64,000 bases of DNA, taken from assembly GCF_027925245.1 (NCBI RefSeq), contig NZ_BSDP01000001.1:744001-808000 (forward strand), in the 5' to 3' direction. Positions 49,409 through 58,242 of this stretch are shown here, in pieces. Under the pieces are notes generated by a model. It was not told the origin of the DNA, made no database searches, and was given only the letters and a program-made list of their open reading frames with translations. The stretch is from Agromyces rhizosphaerae. GTDB taxonomy: Bacteria > Actinomycetota > Actinomycetes > Actinomycetales > Microbacteriaceae. Position 1 is the stretch's first letter. The number at the start of each line of letters is the position of its first letter. The position numbers and the translations under genes were made by a program.

Positions 49409-50140
49409 ATGACCGAGACGACCGCGGCGCAGCATCCGCCCGCCCCTGCCACCGGAGCCGGCGGCACGGCGAGCACGGATGCCCCCGCCAGGCGGTCGCG
49501 CGGCTCGCTCTCGCGTGACGTCGTGCTCGACGGCGCGGTCGAGCTCGCCGACCGCATCGGCGTCGACGCGCTCACGATCCGCCGCCTCGCCGACCACCTG
49601 GGCGTGAAGCCCATGACGATCTACCACTACGTCTCGAACAAGGACGACATCATCGACGGCATGGTCGGCCGAGTCTTCGACGAGATCACGAGGCCGCCGC
49701 TGGACCTGCCGTGGAAGCAGGCGATCCGCATGCGATCCGAGTCGGCCCGGCACGTGCTGCGCCGCCACCCGTGGGCGCCGCCGCTCATGGAGTCGCGCAC
49801 GAACCCCGACGCGAGCATCCTCGGCCACCACGAGGCCGTGCTCGCCGTGTGGTTCCAGGCCGGGTTCCCGATCGAGCTCATCGCCCACGCCGCCGCGGTG
49901 CTCGACGCGTTCCTCTACGGGTTCGCCATGCAGGAGGCGGCGCTGCCGTTCGGCGAGCGCGAGGGCGACCTGTCGGAGATCGCCGAGGAGCTGGTCACGC
50001 CGCTGTCGCCCGACGAGTACCCGCACATGGTGCGCTTCGCGACCGAGTACGTGATGCAGCCCGACTACGACTTCGGCCGCTCGTTCGACTACGGCCTCGA
50101 CCTGATCCTCGACGGCCTGGAGGCCGCGCTCGCGCGCTGA
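49409..50140 (+). CDS. TetR-family repressor (TetR/AcrR with TetR_C domain)
   Basis: A 243-residue regulator. A flexible Ala/Thr/Pro head precedes the HTH (GAVELADRIGVDALTIRRLADHLGVKPMTIYHYVSNKDD, about residues 42-81). The C-terminal domain follows the TetR_C pattern with LPFGEREGDLSEIAEELV. GAGGAGGAG is the ribosome-binding site. It probably represses itself and the MDR oxidoreductase at 47082-48134, both of which carry its 13-base operator; the inducer would be a quinone or electrophile. Confidence 0.88.
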   Translation: MTETTAAQHPPAPATGAGGTASTDAPARRSRGSLSRDVVLDGAVELADRIGVDALTIRRLADHLGVKPMTIYHYVSNKDDIIDGMVGRVFDEITRPPLDLPWKQAIRMRSESARHVLRRHPWAPPLMESRTNPDASILGHHEAVLAVWFQAGFPIELIAHAAAVLDAFLYGFAMQEAALPFGEREGDLSEIAEELVTPLSPDEYPHMVRFATEYVMQPDYDFGRSFDYGLDLILDGLEAALAR

Positions 50141-50174
50141 CCCACCGGCGCGTGCGTCCGCGCCCATGCGGTGT

Positions 50175-50255
50175 CGAAATGTCGGATGCCTCGAGCCGAC
50201 GCCGGGCGTGTCGCCGTCGCCGTACGGCGTGTCGCCCGCCGCATCCGACACTTCG
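50175..50255. repeat. Long-looped inverted repeat between convergent genes
   Basis: CGAAATGTCGGATGC at 50175-50189 pairs with GCATCCGACACTTCG at 50241-50255 with one mismatch; the loop holds GGGCGTGTCG-type repeats that can fold further. It probably ends both transcripts. Confidence 0.6.
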
Positions 50256-50331
50256 TCACCCGCTGCGCGCGAAGCGAAGGAGACCTCGGTCGTGTCGCCG
50301 CCGCAACGCGGCGTGTTGCGCGATTCGTCCT

Positions 50332-50967
50332 TCAGTTCGCACGCACGACCAGGTCGGCCGCGTCGCGCCGCGCGATGACGGCCCGCGCGTTCGGCTCGTC
50401 GACGTCGCGCACCCAGGCCGCGGCCGCATCCGGCGACTTGCCGAACTCGACGTGGCGCGCGACCAGGCGCGCGCGCCGCACGTCGTCGGGCGCGTCGACG
50501 AACCACGTCTCGGCCAGCACGGCCGGCACGAGCGACCACGGCTCGTCGCCCATCAGCAGGTAGTTGCCCTCGGTCACCACGAGCTCGACGCCCGGCTCGA
50601 TGGCGACGGCGCCGGCGATCGGCTGCTCGAGCGTGCGCTCGAAGTTCGGCGCGTAGACGGTGTGCCGCGACTCGCGCACCCGGCGCAGCACCGCCAGGTA
50701 CCCCCACCCGTCGAACGTGTCGATCGCGCCCTTGCGGTCGAGCCGGCCGAGTCGCGCGAGCTCGACGTCGGCGAGGTGGAACCCGTCCATCGGCAGCAGG
50801 GCGGTGCGGATGCCCCGGGCCGCGACGCCCGCCGCCACCGCGGCCGCGAGCGTGGACTTGCCCGCACCGGGTGCCCCGGCGATGCCCAGGATCGCGCGCG
50901 CTCCCCCGCCGGCCGGGCCGACCTCGGCGAGCGCAACCGCGCGCTCCACGAGTGCGTCGAGCTCCAT
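50332..50967 (-). CDS. P-loop nucleoside/carbohydrate kinase (uridine-kinase-like)
   Basis: A 211-residue kinase with a Walker A at about residues 31-38 (GAPGAGKST), the PMDGFHLADVEL substrate loop and VVTEGNYLLMGDEPW, characteristic of the YfhC/FrcK-like nucleotide-kinase group related to uridine kinase and pantothenate kinase. It phosphorylates a nucleoside or sugar; the pattern is generic. It converges with the TetR gene across the inverted repeat at 50175-50255. Confidence 0.82.
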   Translation of the reverse strand: MELDALVERAVALAEVGPAGGGARAILGIAGAPGAGKSTLAAAVAAGVAARGIRTALLPMDGFHLADVELARLGRLDRKGAIDTFDGWGYLAVLRRVRESRHTVYAPNFERTLEQPIAGAVAIEPGVELVVTEGNYLLMGDEPWSLVPAVLAETWFVDAPDDVRRARLVARHVEFGKSPDAAAAWVRDVDEPNARAVIARRDAADLVVRAN

Positions 50968-51054
50968 CGCCTCAGCCTACGGTCGCCCGGCCCCGGCCGC
51001 GCCCGCGCCCGTCGCGCGGGGCCGACCCTGCTCGCCGACGCGGAGTTCCCGCAC

Positions 51055-51090
51055 GACACGCCGCCACGCGGCATCCGCTCCCGGCGTGTC
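51055..51090. repeat. Inverted repeat in the intergenic gap
   Basis: GACACGCCG at 51055-51063 pairs exactly with CGGCGTGTC at 51082-51090. It shares the GGCGTGTC word with the 50175-50255 element. It lies in the divergent gap between the kinase and CHRD-like gene; the rest of the gap holds nothing recognisable. Confidence 0.5.
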
Positions 51091-51265
51091 ACCCACGATC
51101 TCCGCAGACACGTGCGCCCAGCACCGCGAACCCACCCCGCATCCGTCCAATCCGCCCGCCCCGCCGCTCCGAACTCCTCGCTGACGGCCGTTCCGATGCC
51201 GTCACGGGCCCGCCCGACGCGAGAGCGCGCGGCGCCCGACGACCAGCAGGACGAAGGAGTACCCG

Positions 51266-51937
51266 ATGAGGAACGCAACACGAGCCGCACTCGCCGCCAC
51301 GGCCGGCATCGCGCTGGCGATCGGCGGTGCGACCGCGGCGAACGCCGCCCACGACACGAACCCGTCGCCGAAGGTGGCGAGCTACAGCTACACCCTGAAC
51401 GCGATCCAGCCGGCATCCGTGCCCGAGTCCGCCGCGAGCGGCACCACCCGCGTGAAGGCACTGCCGAACGGCAAGCTGCAGGTCACCGTCGAGGCGTGGG
51501 GCCTGTCGCCGAACCTGCCGCACGCGATGCACCTGCACGGCGTGCCCGGCGCGGCGACCGACATGGGCTGCCCCGGACCCGGCGCGGCCGGCGCCGACGG
51601 CGTCGTCTCGGTGGTCGACGGCATCCCGTTCTACGGCGGCATCCTGACCTCGCTCACGTCGACCGGCGACACCAGCCCGGCCAGCGCGCTCGCGCTCGAC
51701 CGCTTCGCCACCGCCGACGCGAACGGCTACCTGTACTACCAGCGCACGTTCACCGACGTGCCGGGGTACACCGACGCCGGCACCGTGCAGGTCGTCGTGC
51801 ACGGCATCGACTTCGACAGCAACGGCGCCTACGCCTTCAACGCGGACGACCCGTTCGCGAGCATGGCCTCGTCGCTGAGCGGCGCGATCCCGCTCGAGGC
51901 GACGGTTCCGGTGCTCTGCGGCGGCATCGCCAACTGA
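51266..51937 (+). CDS. Secreted CHRD/superoxide-dismutase-like protein
   Basis: A 223-residue exported protein: signal peptide ending at NAA (about residue 28), then a beta-rich domain with LQVTVEAWGLSPNLPHAMHLHG and VVVHGIDFDSNGAY, where the HxHG strand recalls the copper/zinc superoxide dismutase and CHRD folds. GAAGGAG precedes the ATG. The His residues could bind metal, but the full dismutase site is not present. Function unknown. Confidence 0.72.
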   Translation: MRNATRAALAATAGIALAIGGATAANAAHDTNPSPKVASYSYTLNAIQPASVPESAASGTTRVKALPNGKLQVTVEAWGLSPNLPHAMHLHGVPGAATDMGCPGPGAAGADGVVSVVDGIPFYGGILTSLTSTGDTSPASALALDRFATADANGYLYYQRTFTDVPGYTDAGTVQVVVHGIDFDSNGAYAFNADDPFASMASSLSGAIPLEATVPVLCGGIAN

Positions 51938-51974
51938 CCGGGGGAACACGAGGGAAACACCAGGGGGAACGGGG

Positions 51975-52010
51975 CGGATGCCCCGGGGCCACGCGGCCCC
52001 GGGGCATCCG
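51975..52010. terminator. 16-base perfect hairpin terminator
   Basis: CGGATGCCCCGGGGCC at 51975-51990 and its exact complement at 51995-52010 around ACGC. It lies between the convergent secreted-protein and PhoD genes and is the strongest hairpin in the window. Confidence 0.82.
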
Positions 52011-52027
52011 TCGTCTCAGCCGCAGTG

Positions 52028-53806
52028 TCAGCCGCGCCTCACCAGCGAGCGCGCGTCGGCCGCGGTCGCGCCCACCCATCGCCCGGCCCGCGACAGCGGC
52101 CCCGCGCCGTTCGAGCCGCCGTCACCGGGGCTCGGCGGCTCGACATCGCCGGGCGCACCGCGCGGACCCACCAGCACCCGCGCGACCTCCTCGAGCACCG
52201 GGTCCTCGGGCGCGCGCCCGGTCGTGTCGCCGGTGTGCCACGTCATCGTGAGCCCGTCGGCACCGTGCTCCAGCACCGAGAGGTTGTTGTCGAACCACGG
52301 CCCCTTCGTGGTGCGCCACTCGAACGGCGGATCGGGCACCTTCACCGAGCGGGCCGCCGCCGCGCCGAACGGCTTCGCGACGCCGTACGACATGACCACC
52401 GAGAACCAGCGCATCACGATCGGCAGCGGGTTGCGCACGGGCGAGCAGACCGCCTGCACGATGCGGCTGCCGCGGTCGCGCTCGACCTCGGCGACGTACG
52501 AGTAGTGCACGTCTCCCGAGAGCACCGTCACGGTCTCCGGGGCATCCCCCCGCTCGCCGTCGGCGACCTCGGTCGCGGCACGTGCCAGCTCCTGGAAGCT
52601 CTGCTGCCATGCACCCCAGTGCTCGAGGTCGACCGTCTGGCGCAGCTGCTCGCCGACCCATGCCGCGGCACCGCCCCACGCCCCCTGGGAGATCGCCTCG
52701 TCCCACGCCTCGACGTGGTGCAGCCCGATCGGCAGCAGCCAGGGCAACGAGGTCGCGACGAGCAGCTGGCGGAACCCGCCCTGCAGCTGCGCGTCGACCC
52801 ATTCCCACTCGCCGTGGCCGACGAGCGCCCGCGCATCGGGGTCGAGATCGCGCGCCGCACGCGAGTCGACCACGACGAGCCGCAGGTCGCCGAAGTCGCG
52901 CACGAAGCTGAACCGGTAGGTCGACGGCTCGCGATCGACGCGGTCGGCGAAGTCGTCGAGCACGTCGCTCAGGTCGAGCTCGTGATCGCCGTCATGGGCG
53001 GCGATGCGCCGCCAGAGCTCGTCCTCCGCCCGCTCGGCGGGCGACAGGTTGCCGAGGTGCTGGTACACCCAGTACGACGCGAGGCCCGCGACGATGCGGC
53101 CGTGCCACCACGACGTCTGCTCCATCTTCCGCTTCCAGGAGAGCGAGGCATTCCAGTCGTCGCGCACGTCGTGGTCGTCGAAGATCATCGCGCTCGGCAC
53201 CGTCGAGAGCAGCCACCGGTTCGCGTCGTCCGACCAGGCGAGCCGGTACAGGTGCGCGTACTCCTCGAAGTCCGTCAGCTCCTTGCCGGGCGGCTCGCTG
53301 AGCGAGCGCCGCTCGGCGATGAACTCCTGCATCGGCTTCGTGGTGACATCCGCGTACACCTGGTCGCCGAGCAGCAGGATCAGGTCGGGTCGCAGCCCGT
53401 CGTCCTCGACCATGGCGAGCGAGAACGCGCGCATCGCGTCGACGCCGTGCCGGCGGTTGCCGTACGCGTCGTGGCTCACGCTCGTGCGGCACGACCCCCA
53501 CGCCATGCGTAGGCCGGCGTCGGGCGCGCGCGTCGCGATCACCGATGCGGGGGTGTCGGATGCCTCGGGCCACGCCCGCGCGCCGTCGACGAGCACCTCG
53601 TACTCGCGCCTGGAGCCGGGCTCGAGCCCGTCCACCTCGACGAGCGCGTAGTGGTGACCGTGCACCGCCCACGTCCTCGCGTGCCACTCGCGCCCGTCGG
53701 CGCCGACGGTGACCGTGGCATCCGCCGCCGTCTCGACCCAGACCGCGGCCGAGGTCTCGTCGGTGTAGCGCAGCATCGGTCCGAGGACGATCGGGGAATC
53801 CGCCAT
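52028..53806 (-). CDS. phoD: PhoD-like alkaline phosphatase/phosphodiesterase
   Basis: A 592-residue enzyme: N-terminal Fn-like PhoD_N domain (about 1-95, AAVWVETAADATVTVG), then the metallophosphoesterase domain with LLLGDQVYADVTT, MIFDDHDVRDDWNASL, VVVDSRAARDLD and VLSGDVHYSYVAEV supplying the Fe/Ca ligands. There is no signal peptide from the chosen ATG (53806); a GTG at 53842 adds only 12 residues. It is a PhoD-family phosphatase or phosphodiesterase. It precedes the hydantoinase-like operon on the same strand. Confidence 0.87.
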   Translation of the reverse strand: MADSPIVLGPMLRYTDETSAAVWVETAADATVTVGADGREWHARTWAVHGHHYALVEVDGLEPGSRREYEVLVDGARAWPEASDTPASVIATRAPDAGLRMAWGSCRTSVSHDAYGNRRHGVDAMRAFSLAMVEDDGLRPDLILLLGDQVYADVTTKPMQEFIAERRSLSEPPGKELTDFEEYAHLYRLAWSDDANRWLLSTVPSAMIFDDHDVRDDWNASLSWKRKMEQTSWWHGRIVAGLASYWVYQHLGNLSPAERAEDELWRRIAAHDGDHELDLSDVLDDFADRVDREPSTYRFSFVRDFGDLRLVVVDSRAARDLDPDARALVGHGEWEWVDAQLQGGFRQLLVATSLPWLLPIGLHHVEAWDEAISQGAWGGAAAWVGEQLRQTVDLEHWGAWQQSFQELARAATEVADGERGDAPETVTVLSGDVHYSYVAEVERDRGSRIVQAVCSPVRNPLPIVMRWFSVVMSYGVAKPFGAAAARSVKVPDPPFEWRTTKGPWFDNNLSVLEHGADGLTMTWHTGDTTGRAPEDPVLEEVARVLVGPRGAPGDVEPPSPGDGGSNGAGPLSRAGRWVGATAADARSLVRRG

Positions 53807-53868
53807 GCCGACGATTCTCGCCGCGCCGCCCGATTCCGTCACGGGGTTGCGCCGGGCGCCGACACCGC

Positions 53869-55821
53869 CTAGCCGCGCTCGGCCCGCATCTGCTCGCGCA
53901 GCGCCGCCGTGGCATCCGCGTCGACCGCCACGCCCTCGGGGTCCTCGTGCGGGTCGCCCGTGACGACCACGCCGTACAGGTCTGCCGCCCCGCCGATCGT
54001 GACGTACTCGTCGCGCACGTCGATCCGCACCTTCTCGGGGTCGCGCTCGAGCGGGTCGCCCCAGCCTCCAGCCCCGTTGGTGATGTACCGCAGCACCGAC
54101 TGCCTGGCGCTCACGTTCGCGTTCGCGAACGGGTAGACGTACTCGCCCTGTCGCGACGGCGCGTTCGTCTCGGGGTCGAGCACCCCGGCCCACGCGGTGC
54201 CCGAGCGGAACGAGTCGGGCCCGGTCGCGGGCACGTTCGGCGCGCCGGCGTCGTCGGGCGGGTAGATCCAGACGCCGCCGTTGCGGCCGTGGCCGCCGCC
54301 GTGCACGCCGAAGCCGGTGATCGACTTGTGGCGGAGCTCGATGATCGAGTGCGCCGCGTCGGTCAGCCAGAGCGTGTCGCGCAGCATGGCGTTGCCGCCG
54401 CGGTGCACACCCGGACCGGCGGTGTCGGGCACGGGTTCGTGCCGCAGCATCACGACCGGGCTGTCCTTCTCGACGGCCTCGACCGACGGTGCGACGCCGT
54501 TGGCGAGGTACGACATGCACTGGGTGTCGGCGTCGCCGTGACGGTTCGCGCCGTACGGCCCGATCTCGCCGCCGCACTGCATCGCCGAGACCCACGGCCG
54601 GCCGTCGGGCCAGGCGCCGAAGGCGGTGTGCAGGTTGGTGCCGGCGCGGTCGCCCGCGATCGCGCGCTCGCCCATCGCCTGCTCGAGCGCCATGAGCGCG
54701 GTCGCGAGGATGACCTGGCTCTGCTCGAAGTAGAGGAACACCGCGCCGTCGGGCGGGAGGGCCGAGACCACGGTGCCCTCGGGCAGCACGATGTCTATGT
54801 TGCGGAACAGCCCGGAGTTGAACCGGCCGCGCGGGTCGAAGTTGTACTTCAACGCCACGCCGATCGCGGTCTTCACCTCCCAGACGGTCGCGTTGATCGA
54901 GGTGCGCGCCTGCCGGTGCGTGCCGGAGAAGTCCACCTCGATGCGGTCGCCGCGCTTGCGGATCGCGACGCGCACCGGATACGACTCGGTGTCGTCGATG
55001 CCGTCGCAGTCGACGCCGTGCTCGGCCTCCCAGTCGCCGTCGGGCAGTTCGGCGATGCCGAGGGCCATGCGCTCGGCCGCCGCATCCGTCGCATACCGCA
55101 TCGCGCCGTGGAAGGCCGCGAGCCCGTAGCGGTCGATCGACTCGCGCACCAGCTGCTCGCCGAGCTCGAGGCTCGAGCAGACGGTCTGCATGTCGGGCAG
55201 CAGCACCTCGGCCATGCGCACGTTGTCGAAGATCACGTTCCACGACTCGGGCACGTTGACGCCCTCGCTCACGAGCAGGCGCGGCGAGAGCACGAGCCCG
55301 TTCTCGAACACGTTCTGCTTGGTCGCGCTGAACCCGCCGGGCACCGTGCCGCCCATGTCGAGCTGGTGGGCGTTGAGCGTGACGAACGCCGCGATCGCGC
55401 CGTCGACGAAGACGGGCCGGGTGAAGACGAGGTCGTTGTTGTGGTTCCCCGTGCGGTACGGGTCGTTGGCGATGAGCACGTCGCCGGGGCGCAGCCGCTC
55501 GGCGCCGTACTCGTTCACCATGTTCGGCACGGCGTCGATGGTCGTGCCGGCCATGAGCACGATGCCGTTGCTCGCCGCCGGCACCGGGTAACCGAGCTCG
55601 GCCGGGCCCGCGACCGTGCAGGCGAGGTCGTAGAAGTCGCGCAGCACGGGCGAGAACGCACCCGTCAGCAGGCGCGCGCTCATGTGCTCGACGAGGTAGT
55701 CGAACCGATTGCCGAGCACCGTCGCGGTGTACCTGTCGCAGCCGTAGGCGTCGCGGAACGCCGCCTCGTCGAGGTCCCGTATCAGCTGCCGCGGCCGGGT
55801 CTCCGGCGTCGTGATGGTCAT
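53869..55821 (-). CDS. hyuB: Hydantoinase B/oxoprolinase-type (HyuB) subunit
   Basis: A 650-residue protein of the HyuB family: NGIVLMAGTTIDAVPNMVNE, GDVLIANDPYRTGNHNNDL, GGTVPGGFSATKQNVFENGL and the C-terminal GAGGWGDPLERDPEKVRID. It is the partner of the HyuA subunit, with an ATGA overlap. Such pairs include hydantoinases, oxoprolinases and the ATP-dependent acetone/acetophenone carboxylases. The zinc-ribbon protein at the head of the operon favours the carboxylase branch, as inference. Confidence 0.88.
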   Translation of the reverse strand: MTITTPETRPRQLIRDLDEAAFRDAYGCDRYTATVLGNRFDYLVEHMSARLLTGAFSPVLRDFYDLACTVAGPAELGYPVPAASNGIVLMAGTTIDAVPNMVNEYGAERLRPGDVLIANDPYRTGNHNNDLVFTRPVFVDGAIAAFVTLNAHQLDMGGTVPGGFSATKQNVFENGLVLSPRLLVSEGVNVPESWNVIFDNVRMAEVLLPDMQTVCSSLELGEQLVRESIDRYGLAAFHGAMRYATDAAAERMALGIAELPDGDWEAEHGVDCDGIDDTESYPVRVAIRKRGDRIEVDFSGTHRQARTSINATVWEVKTAIGVALKYNFDPRGRFNSGLFRNIDIVLPEGTVVSALPPDGAVFLYFEQSQVILATALMALEQAMGERAIAGDRAGTNLHTAFGAWPDGRPWVSAMQCGGEIGPYGANRHGDADTQCMSYLANGVAPSVEAVEKDSPVVMLRHEPVPDTAGPGVHRGGNAMLRDTLWLTDAAHSIIELRHKSITGFGVHGGGHGRNGGVWIYPPDDAGAPNVPATGPDSFRSGTAWAGVLDPETNAPSRQGEYVYPFANANVSARQSVLRYITNGAGGWGDPLERDPEKVRIDVRDEYVTIGGAADLYGVVVTGDPHEDPEGVAVDADATAALREQMRAERG

Positions 55822-57854
55822 GCCCTGCTCCCCGTCGTGATGATGATCTCCCCGCAGGTGCCGACCACCGCGGTCTGTCCGAACGAGACGAACGTCGTGC
55901 TGAGCTCCTCGCGGATCACCGCGGGGCCGGTGACCTGCGCGCCGATGCCGAGGTTGCCGCGCGAGAACCACTCCGCCTGCACCGGTTCGTCGGTGAGGTA
56001 CGAGAGCGTGATCGTGCCCTCGGGCGTCGCCGTGAACGGCTCGACCGGCTCGGCCGGCACGTACTCGACCTTCTCGGCCGGCACGACGAGCTCGACCCGG
56101 TAGGTCACGCCCTCCACCGGGAACGCGTCGAAGCGGTTGCCGTTGCGGGCCTCGTACGCGTCGTGGAACCCGGCGACGATGGCACCCATCGACTCGGCCG
56201 TGATGGGCCCGTCGGGGATCGGCACGAACGGCGTCTCCCAGCTCTGCCCGACCAGGCGCCCGTCGAAGCTGCGCCGCGCGGTCACGCCCTCGGCCGCGGC
56301 GCCGAGCCGCTCGCGGAGCCTCGCCTCCATGCGGTCGTACACGGCGGCGACCTCGTCGACGGTGTGCTCGCCGAAGACCACGTAGGCGCTCTCCGACTCG
56401 GAGTACACCTGGTCGGCCGAGAGCAGCCCCAGGGCCGAGAAGAGCCCCGGATGCGGCGGGACGACGACCTCCTTGAGCGGCAGCAGGTCCATGGCCGCGG
56501 GCAGCAGCATGCCGCCGGCGGCGCCGTACGACATGAGGGCGAAGTCGCGGATGTCGACGCCGTGGCGCACCGCCACGTTGAGGATCTCCTCGGCCATGTG
56601 CGCGACGGCGAGGCGGTACGCGGTGCGCACGCGGTCGACGAGCGGCACCGGGGTGTCGAGCCGCTCGAAGGCGCGGGTCGCCGCCTCGACGTCGAGCGCG
56701 AACTCGCCGCCGGCGAACCCGTCGGCGTCCAGGATGCCGATCAGCAGCGCCGCATCCGTCACCGTCGGCTGCGTGCCGCCGCGGCCGTAGCAGGCGGGCC
56801 CGGGCTCGGCGCCGGCACTGCCCGGCCCGACGAGGATGCCCCCGGAGCTCGAGACCGTGACGAGGCTGCCGCCGCCCGCGCCCACGCTCGACACCTCGGT
56901 CGAGAGCGCGTTGATGATGAGGTCGTGCTCGATCTCGAAGGTGTTCTGCACGAACGGCCTGCCGTCGACGATGATCGACACGTCGGTCGAGGTGCCGCCG
57001 ACGTCGGCACAGAGCAGGTCGCGGCGCCCGATCGCCTGGCCGAGGTGGTTGCTCGAGACGGTGCCGGCGGCCGGGCCCGCGAAGAGGATGCGGAACGGGC
57101 GCTCGAGCGCCTCGTCCCAGGGCAGGAGGTTCGCCGCGCAGTCGGCGAAGTTGAGCTGACCGGCGAACCCGAGCCCGCCGAGGCCGCGGTCGAGGGTCGT
57201 CGCGTAGTCCCCGAAGAGCAGCTTCATGATCACGTCGACCACGGTCGTGGAGGCCCGCTCGTACTCCTTCGCGAGCGGCGACGTCGCCGACGAGATCGAG
57301 ACGTGCACGTCGTCGCCGAGCACCTCGTGCACGAGTTCGCGCAGGCGCTCCTCGTGGGCGGGGTTCACGTACGCGTTGATGAGGCAGATCGCCACGCCCT
57401 CGACCTCGCACCGGGCGAGGATCTCGAGCTCGTGCCGGGCCTGGGCCTCGTCGAGCTCGAGCAGCGTGCCGCCGTCGGCGGTCATGCGCTCGCGGATGCC
57501 CCGACGGAGGTAGCGCGGCACGATCGGCCGCGCGGCGTCGCCGAACGTGCGGCGCCACGACGGGTCGGTCTGCGCGTCGAGCGGCCGGTGCACGGAGCCG
57601 CGGTCGAGCACGTCGCGGAACCCGTCCGTGGTGAGCAGCGCGACCTTCGGCAGCCGGCGCTCGAGCACGGCGTTCAGGCCCATGGTGCTGGCGTGGTTGA
57701 ACACCGCGCTGTCGTCGACGCCGAGTCGCCTCGCGCCCTCGACGACCGAGCCCGCCGGGTCGGTGCGTCCGCTCGGCACCTTGGTGACCTCGACGCGCCC
57801 GTCGCGGATCGCGACCACGTCGGTGAACGTGCCGCCGACGTCGACGCCGATCAT
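55818..57854 (-). CDS. hyuA: Hydantoinase A/oxoprolinase-type (HyuA) ATP-dependent subunit
   Basis: A 678-residue HyuA protein with the actin-like ATP site at the start (IGVDVGGTFTDVVAIRDG), LVGQSWETPFVPIPDG and GLLSADQVYSESESAYVV. It phosphorylates or adenylates a substrate carbonyl for HyuB. The start ATG overlaps the zinc-ribbon gene (ATGA) and the stop overlaps hyuB (ATGA), so all three are one translation-coupled unit, as in acetone-carboxylase operons. Confidence 0.9.
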   Translation of the reverse strand: MIGVDVGGTFTDVVAIRDGRVEVTKVPSGRTDPAGSVVEGARRLGVDDSAVFNHASTMGLNAVLERRLPKVALLTTDGFRDVLDRGSVHRPLDAQTDPSWRRTFGDAARPIVPRYLRRGIRERMTADGGTLLELDEAQARHELEILARCEVEGVAICLINAYVNPAHEERLRELVHEVLGDDVHVSISSATSPLAKEYERASTTVVDVIMKLLFGDYATTLDRGLGGLGFAGQLNFADCAANLLPWDEALERPFRILFAGPAAGTVSSNHLGQAIGRRDLLCADVGGTSTDVSIIVDGRPFVQNTFEIEHDLIINALSTEVSSVGAGGGSLVTVSSSGGILVGPGSAGAEPGPACYGRGGTQPTVTDAALLIGILDADGFAGGEFALDVEAATRAFERLDTPVPLVDRVRTAYRLAVAHMAEEILNVAVRHGVDIRDFALMSYGAAGGMLLPAAMDLLPLKEVVVPPHPGLFSALGLLSADQVYSESESAYVVFGEHTVDEVAAVYDRMEARLRERLGAAAEGVTARRSFDGRLVGQSWETPFVPIPDGPITAESMGAIVAGFHDAYEARNGNRFDAFPVEGVTYRVELVVPAEKVEYVPAEPVEPFTATPEGTITLSYLTDEPVQAEWFSRGNLGIGAQVTGPAVIREELSTTFVSFGQTAVVGTCGEIIITTGSRA

Positions 57855-58093
57855 CGGGCGGCCTCCCCGGTCTGCACGGTCGTGCCGAGGGGCACGAAGC
57901 TGCCGAGCGCGGGCGACGGCTCGCGCTCGAGCGAGGCGAGGCAGTCCTGGCACTTGACGGCCTGCCACCAGCCCCCCTCGCTCAGCACGCGGTAGGTGCG
58001 GACGTCCGCACCCCCGCACTCGGGACAGGTGCGTCCGAGCGGGACTCGGTCGACGTGGAGGCGCTCGTTCGCCGGGCGGGGGAAGGTGTGCAC
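57851..58093 (-). CDS. Small zinc-ribbon subunit, acetone-carboxylase gamma-like
   Basis: An 80-residue protein beginning at GTG, six bases after GAAGGAGA. It has two Cys pairs, CPECGGAD and KCQDC, spaced as a zinc ribbon, then a short Ser/Pro tail. It heads the HyuA/HyuB unit and matches the small zinc subunit (gamma or ApcB type) of ketone carboxylases, though shorter than the classical gamma. Longer ATG starts upstream (58192) would read through the palindrome region and lack a ribosome site. The role is inferred from position. Confidence 0.75.
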   Translation of the reverse strand: MHTFPRPANERLHVDRVPLGRTCPECGGADVRTYRVLSEGGWWQAVKCQDCLASLEREPSPALGSFVPLGTTVQTGEAAR

Positions 58094-58172
58094 GGTCGAC
58101 TTCTCCTTCGAAGGTTCACCGGGGGCGGCCACGTCGCCGACATGGGGGCTCGCGCACCACCCGTCTGCGGGT

Positions 58173-58185
58173 ATTGTACGACAAT
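58173..58185. promoter_or_regulatory. GntR/FadR-type operator candidate
   Basis: ATTGT, ACG, ACAAT at 58173-58185 contains TTGT and ACAA as in FadR-subfamily GntR sites (T-n-G-T-n-A-C-n-A). It lies between the divergent zinc-ribbon/hyuAB operon and the SDR gene, so it may control both. The FCD-containing fusion protein encoded 900 bases away is the likely ligand-binding partner. Confidence 0.65.
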
Positions 58186-58242
58186 CAGACACGCATGCAA
58201 TACGGCAATCGGTGCGGATGCCGCATGGGAGGAGCGCGAGCG

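Noticed and set aside
53842..55243. Long upstream extension of the PhoD frame
   Set aside because: It lies antisense-frame within the hyuB gene on the same strand and shows no PhoD homology before MADSP; the chosen start is 53806.
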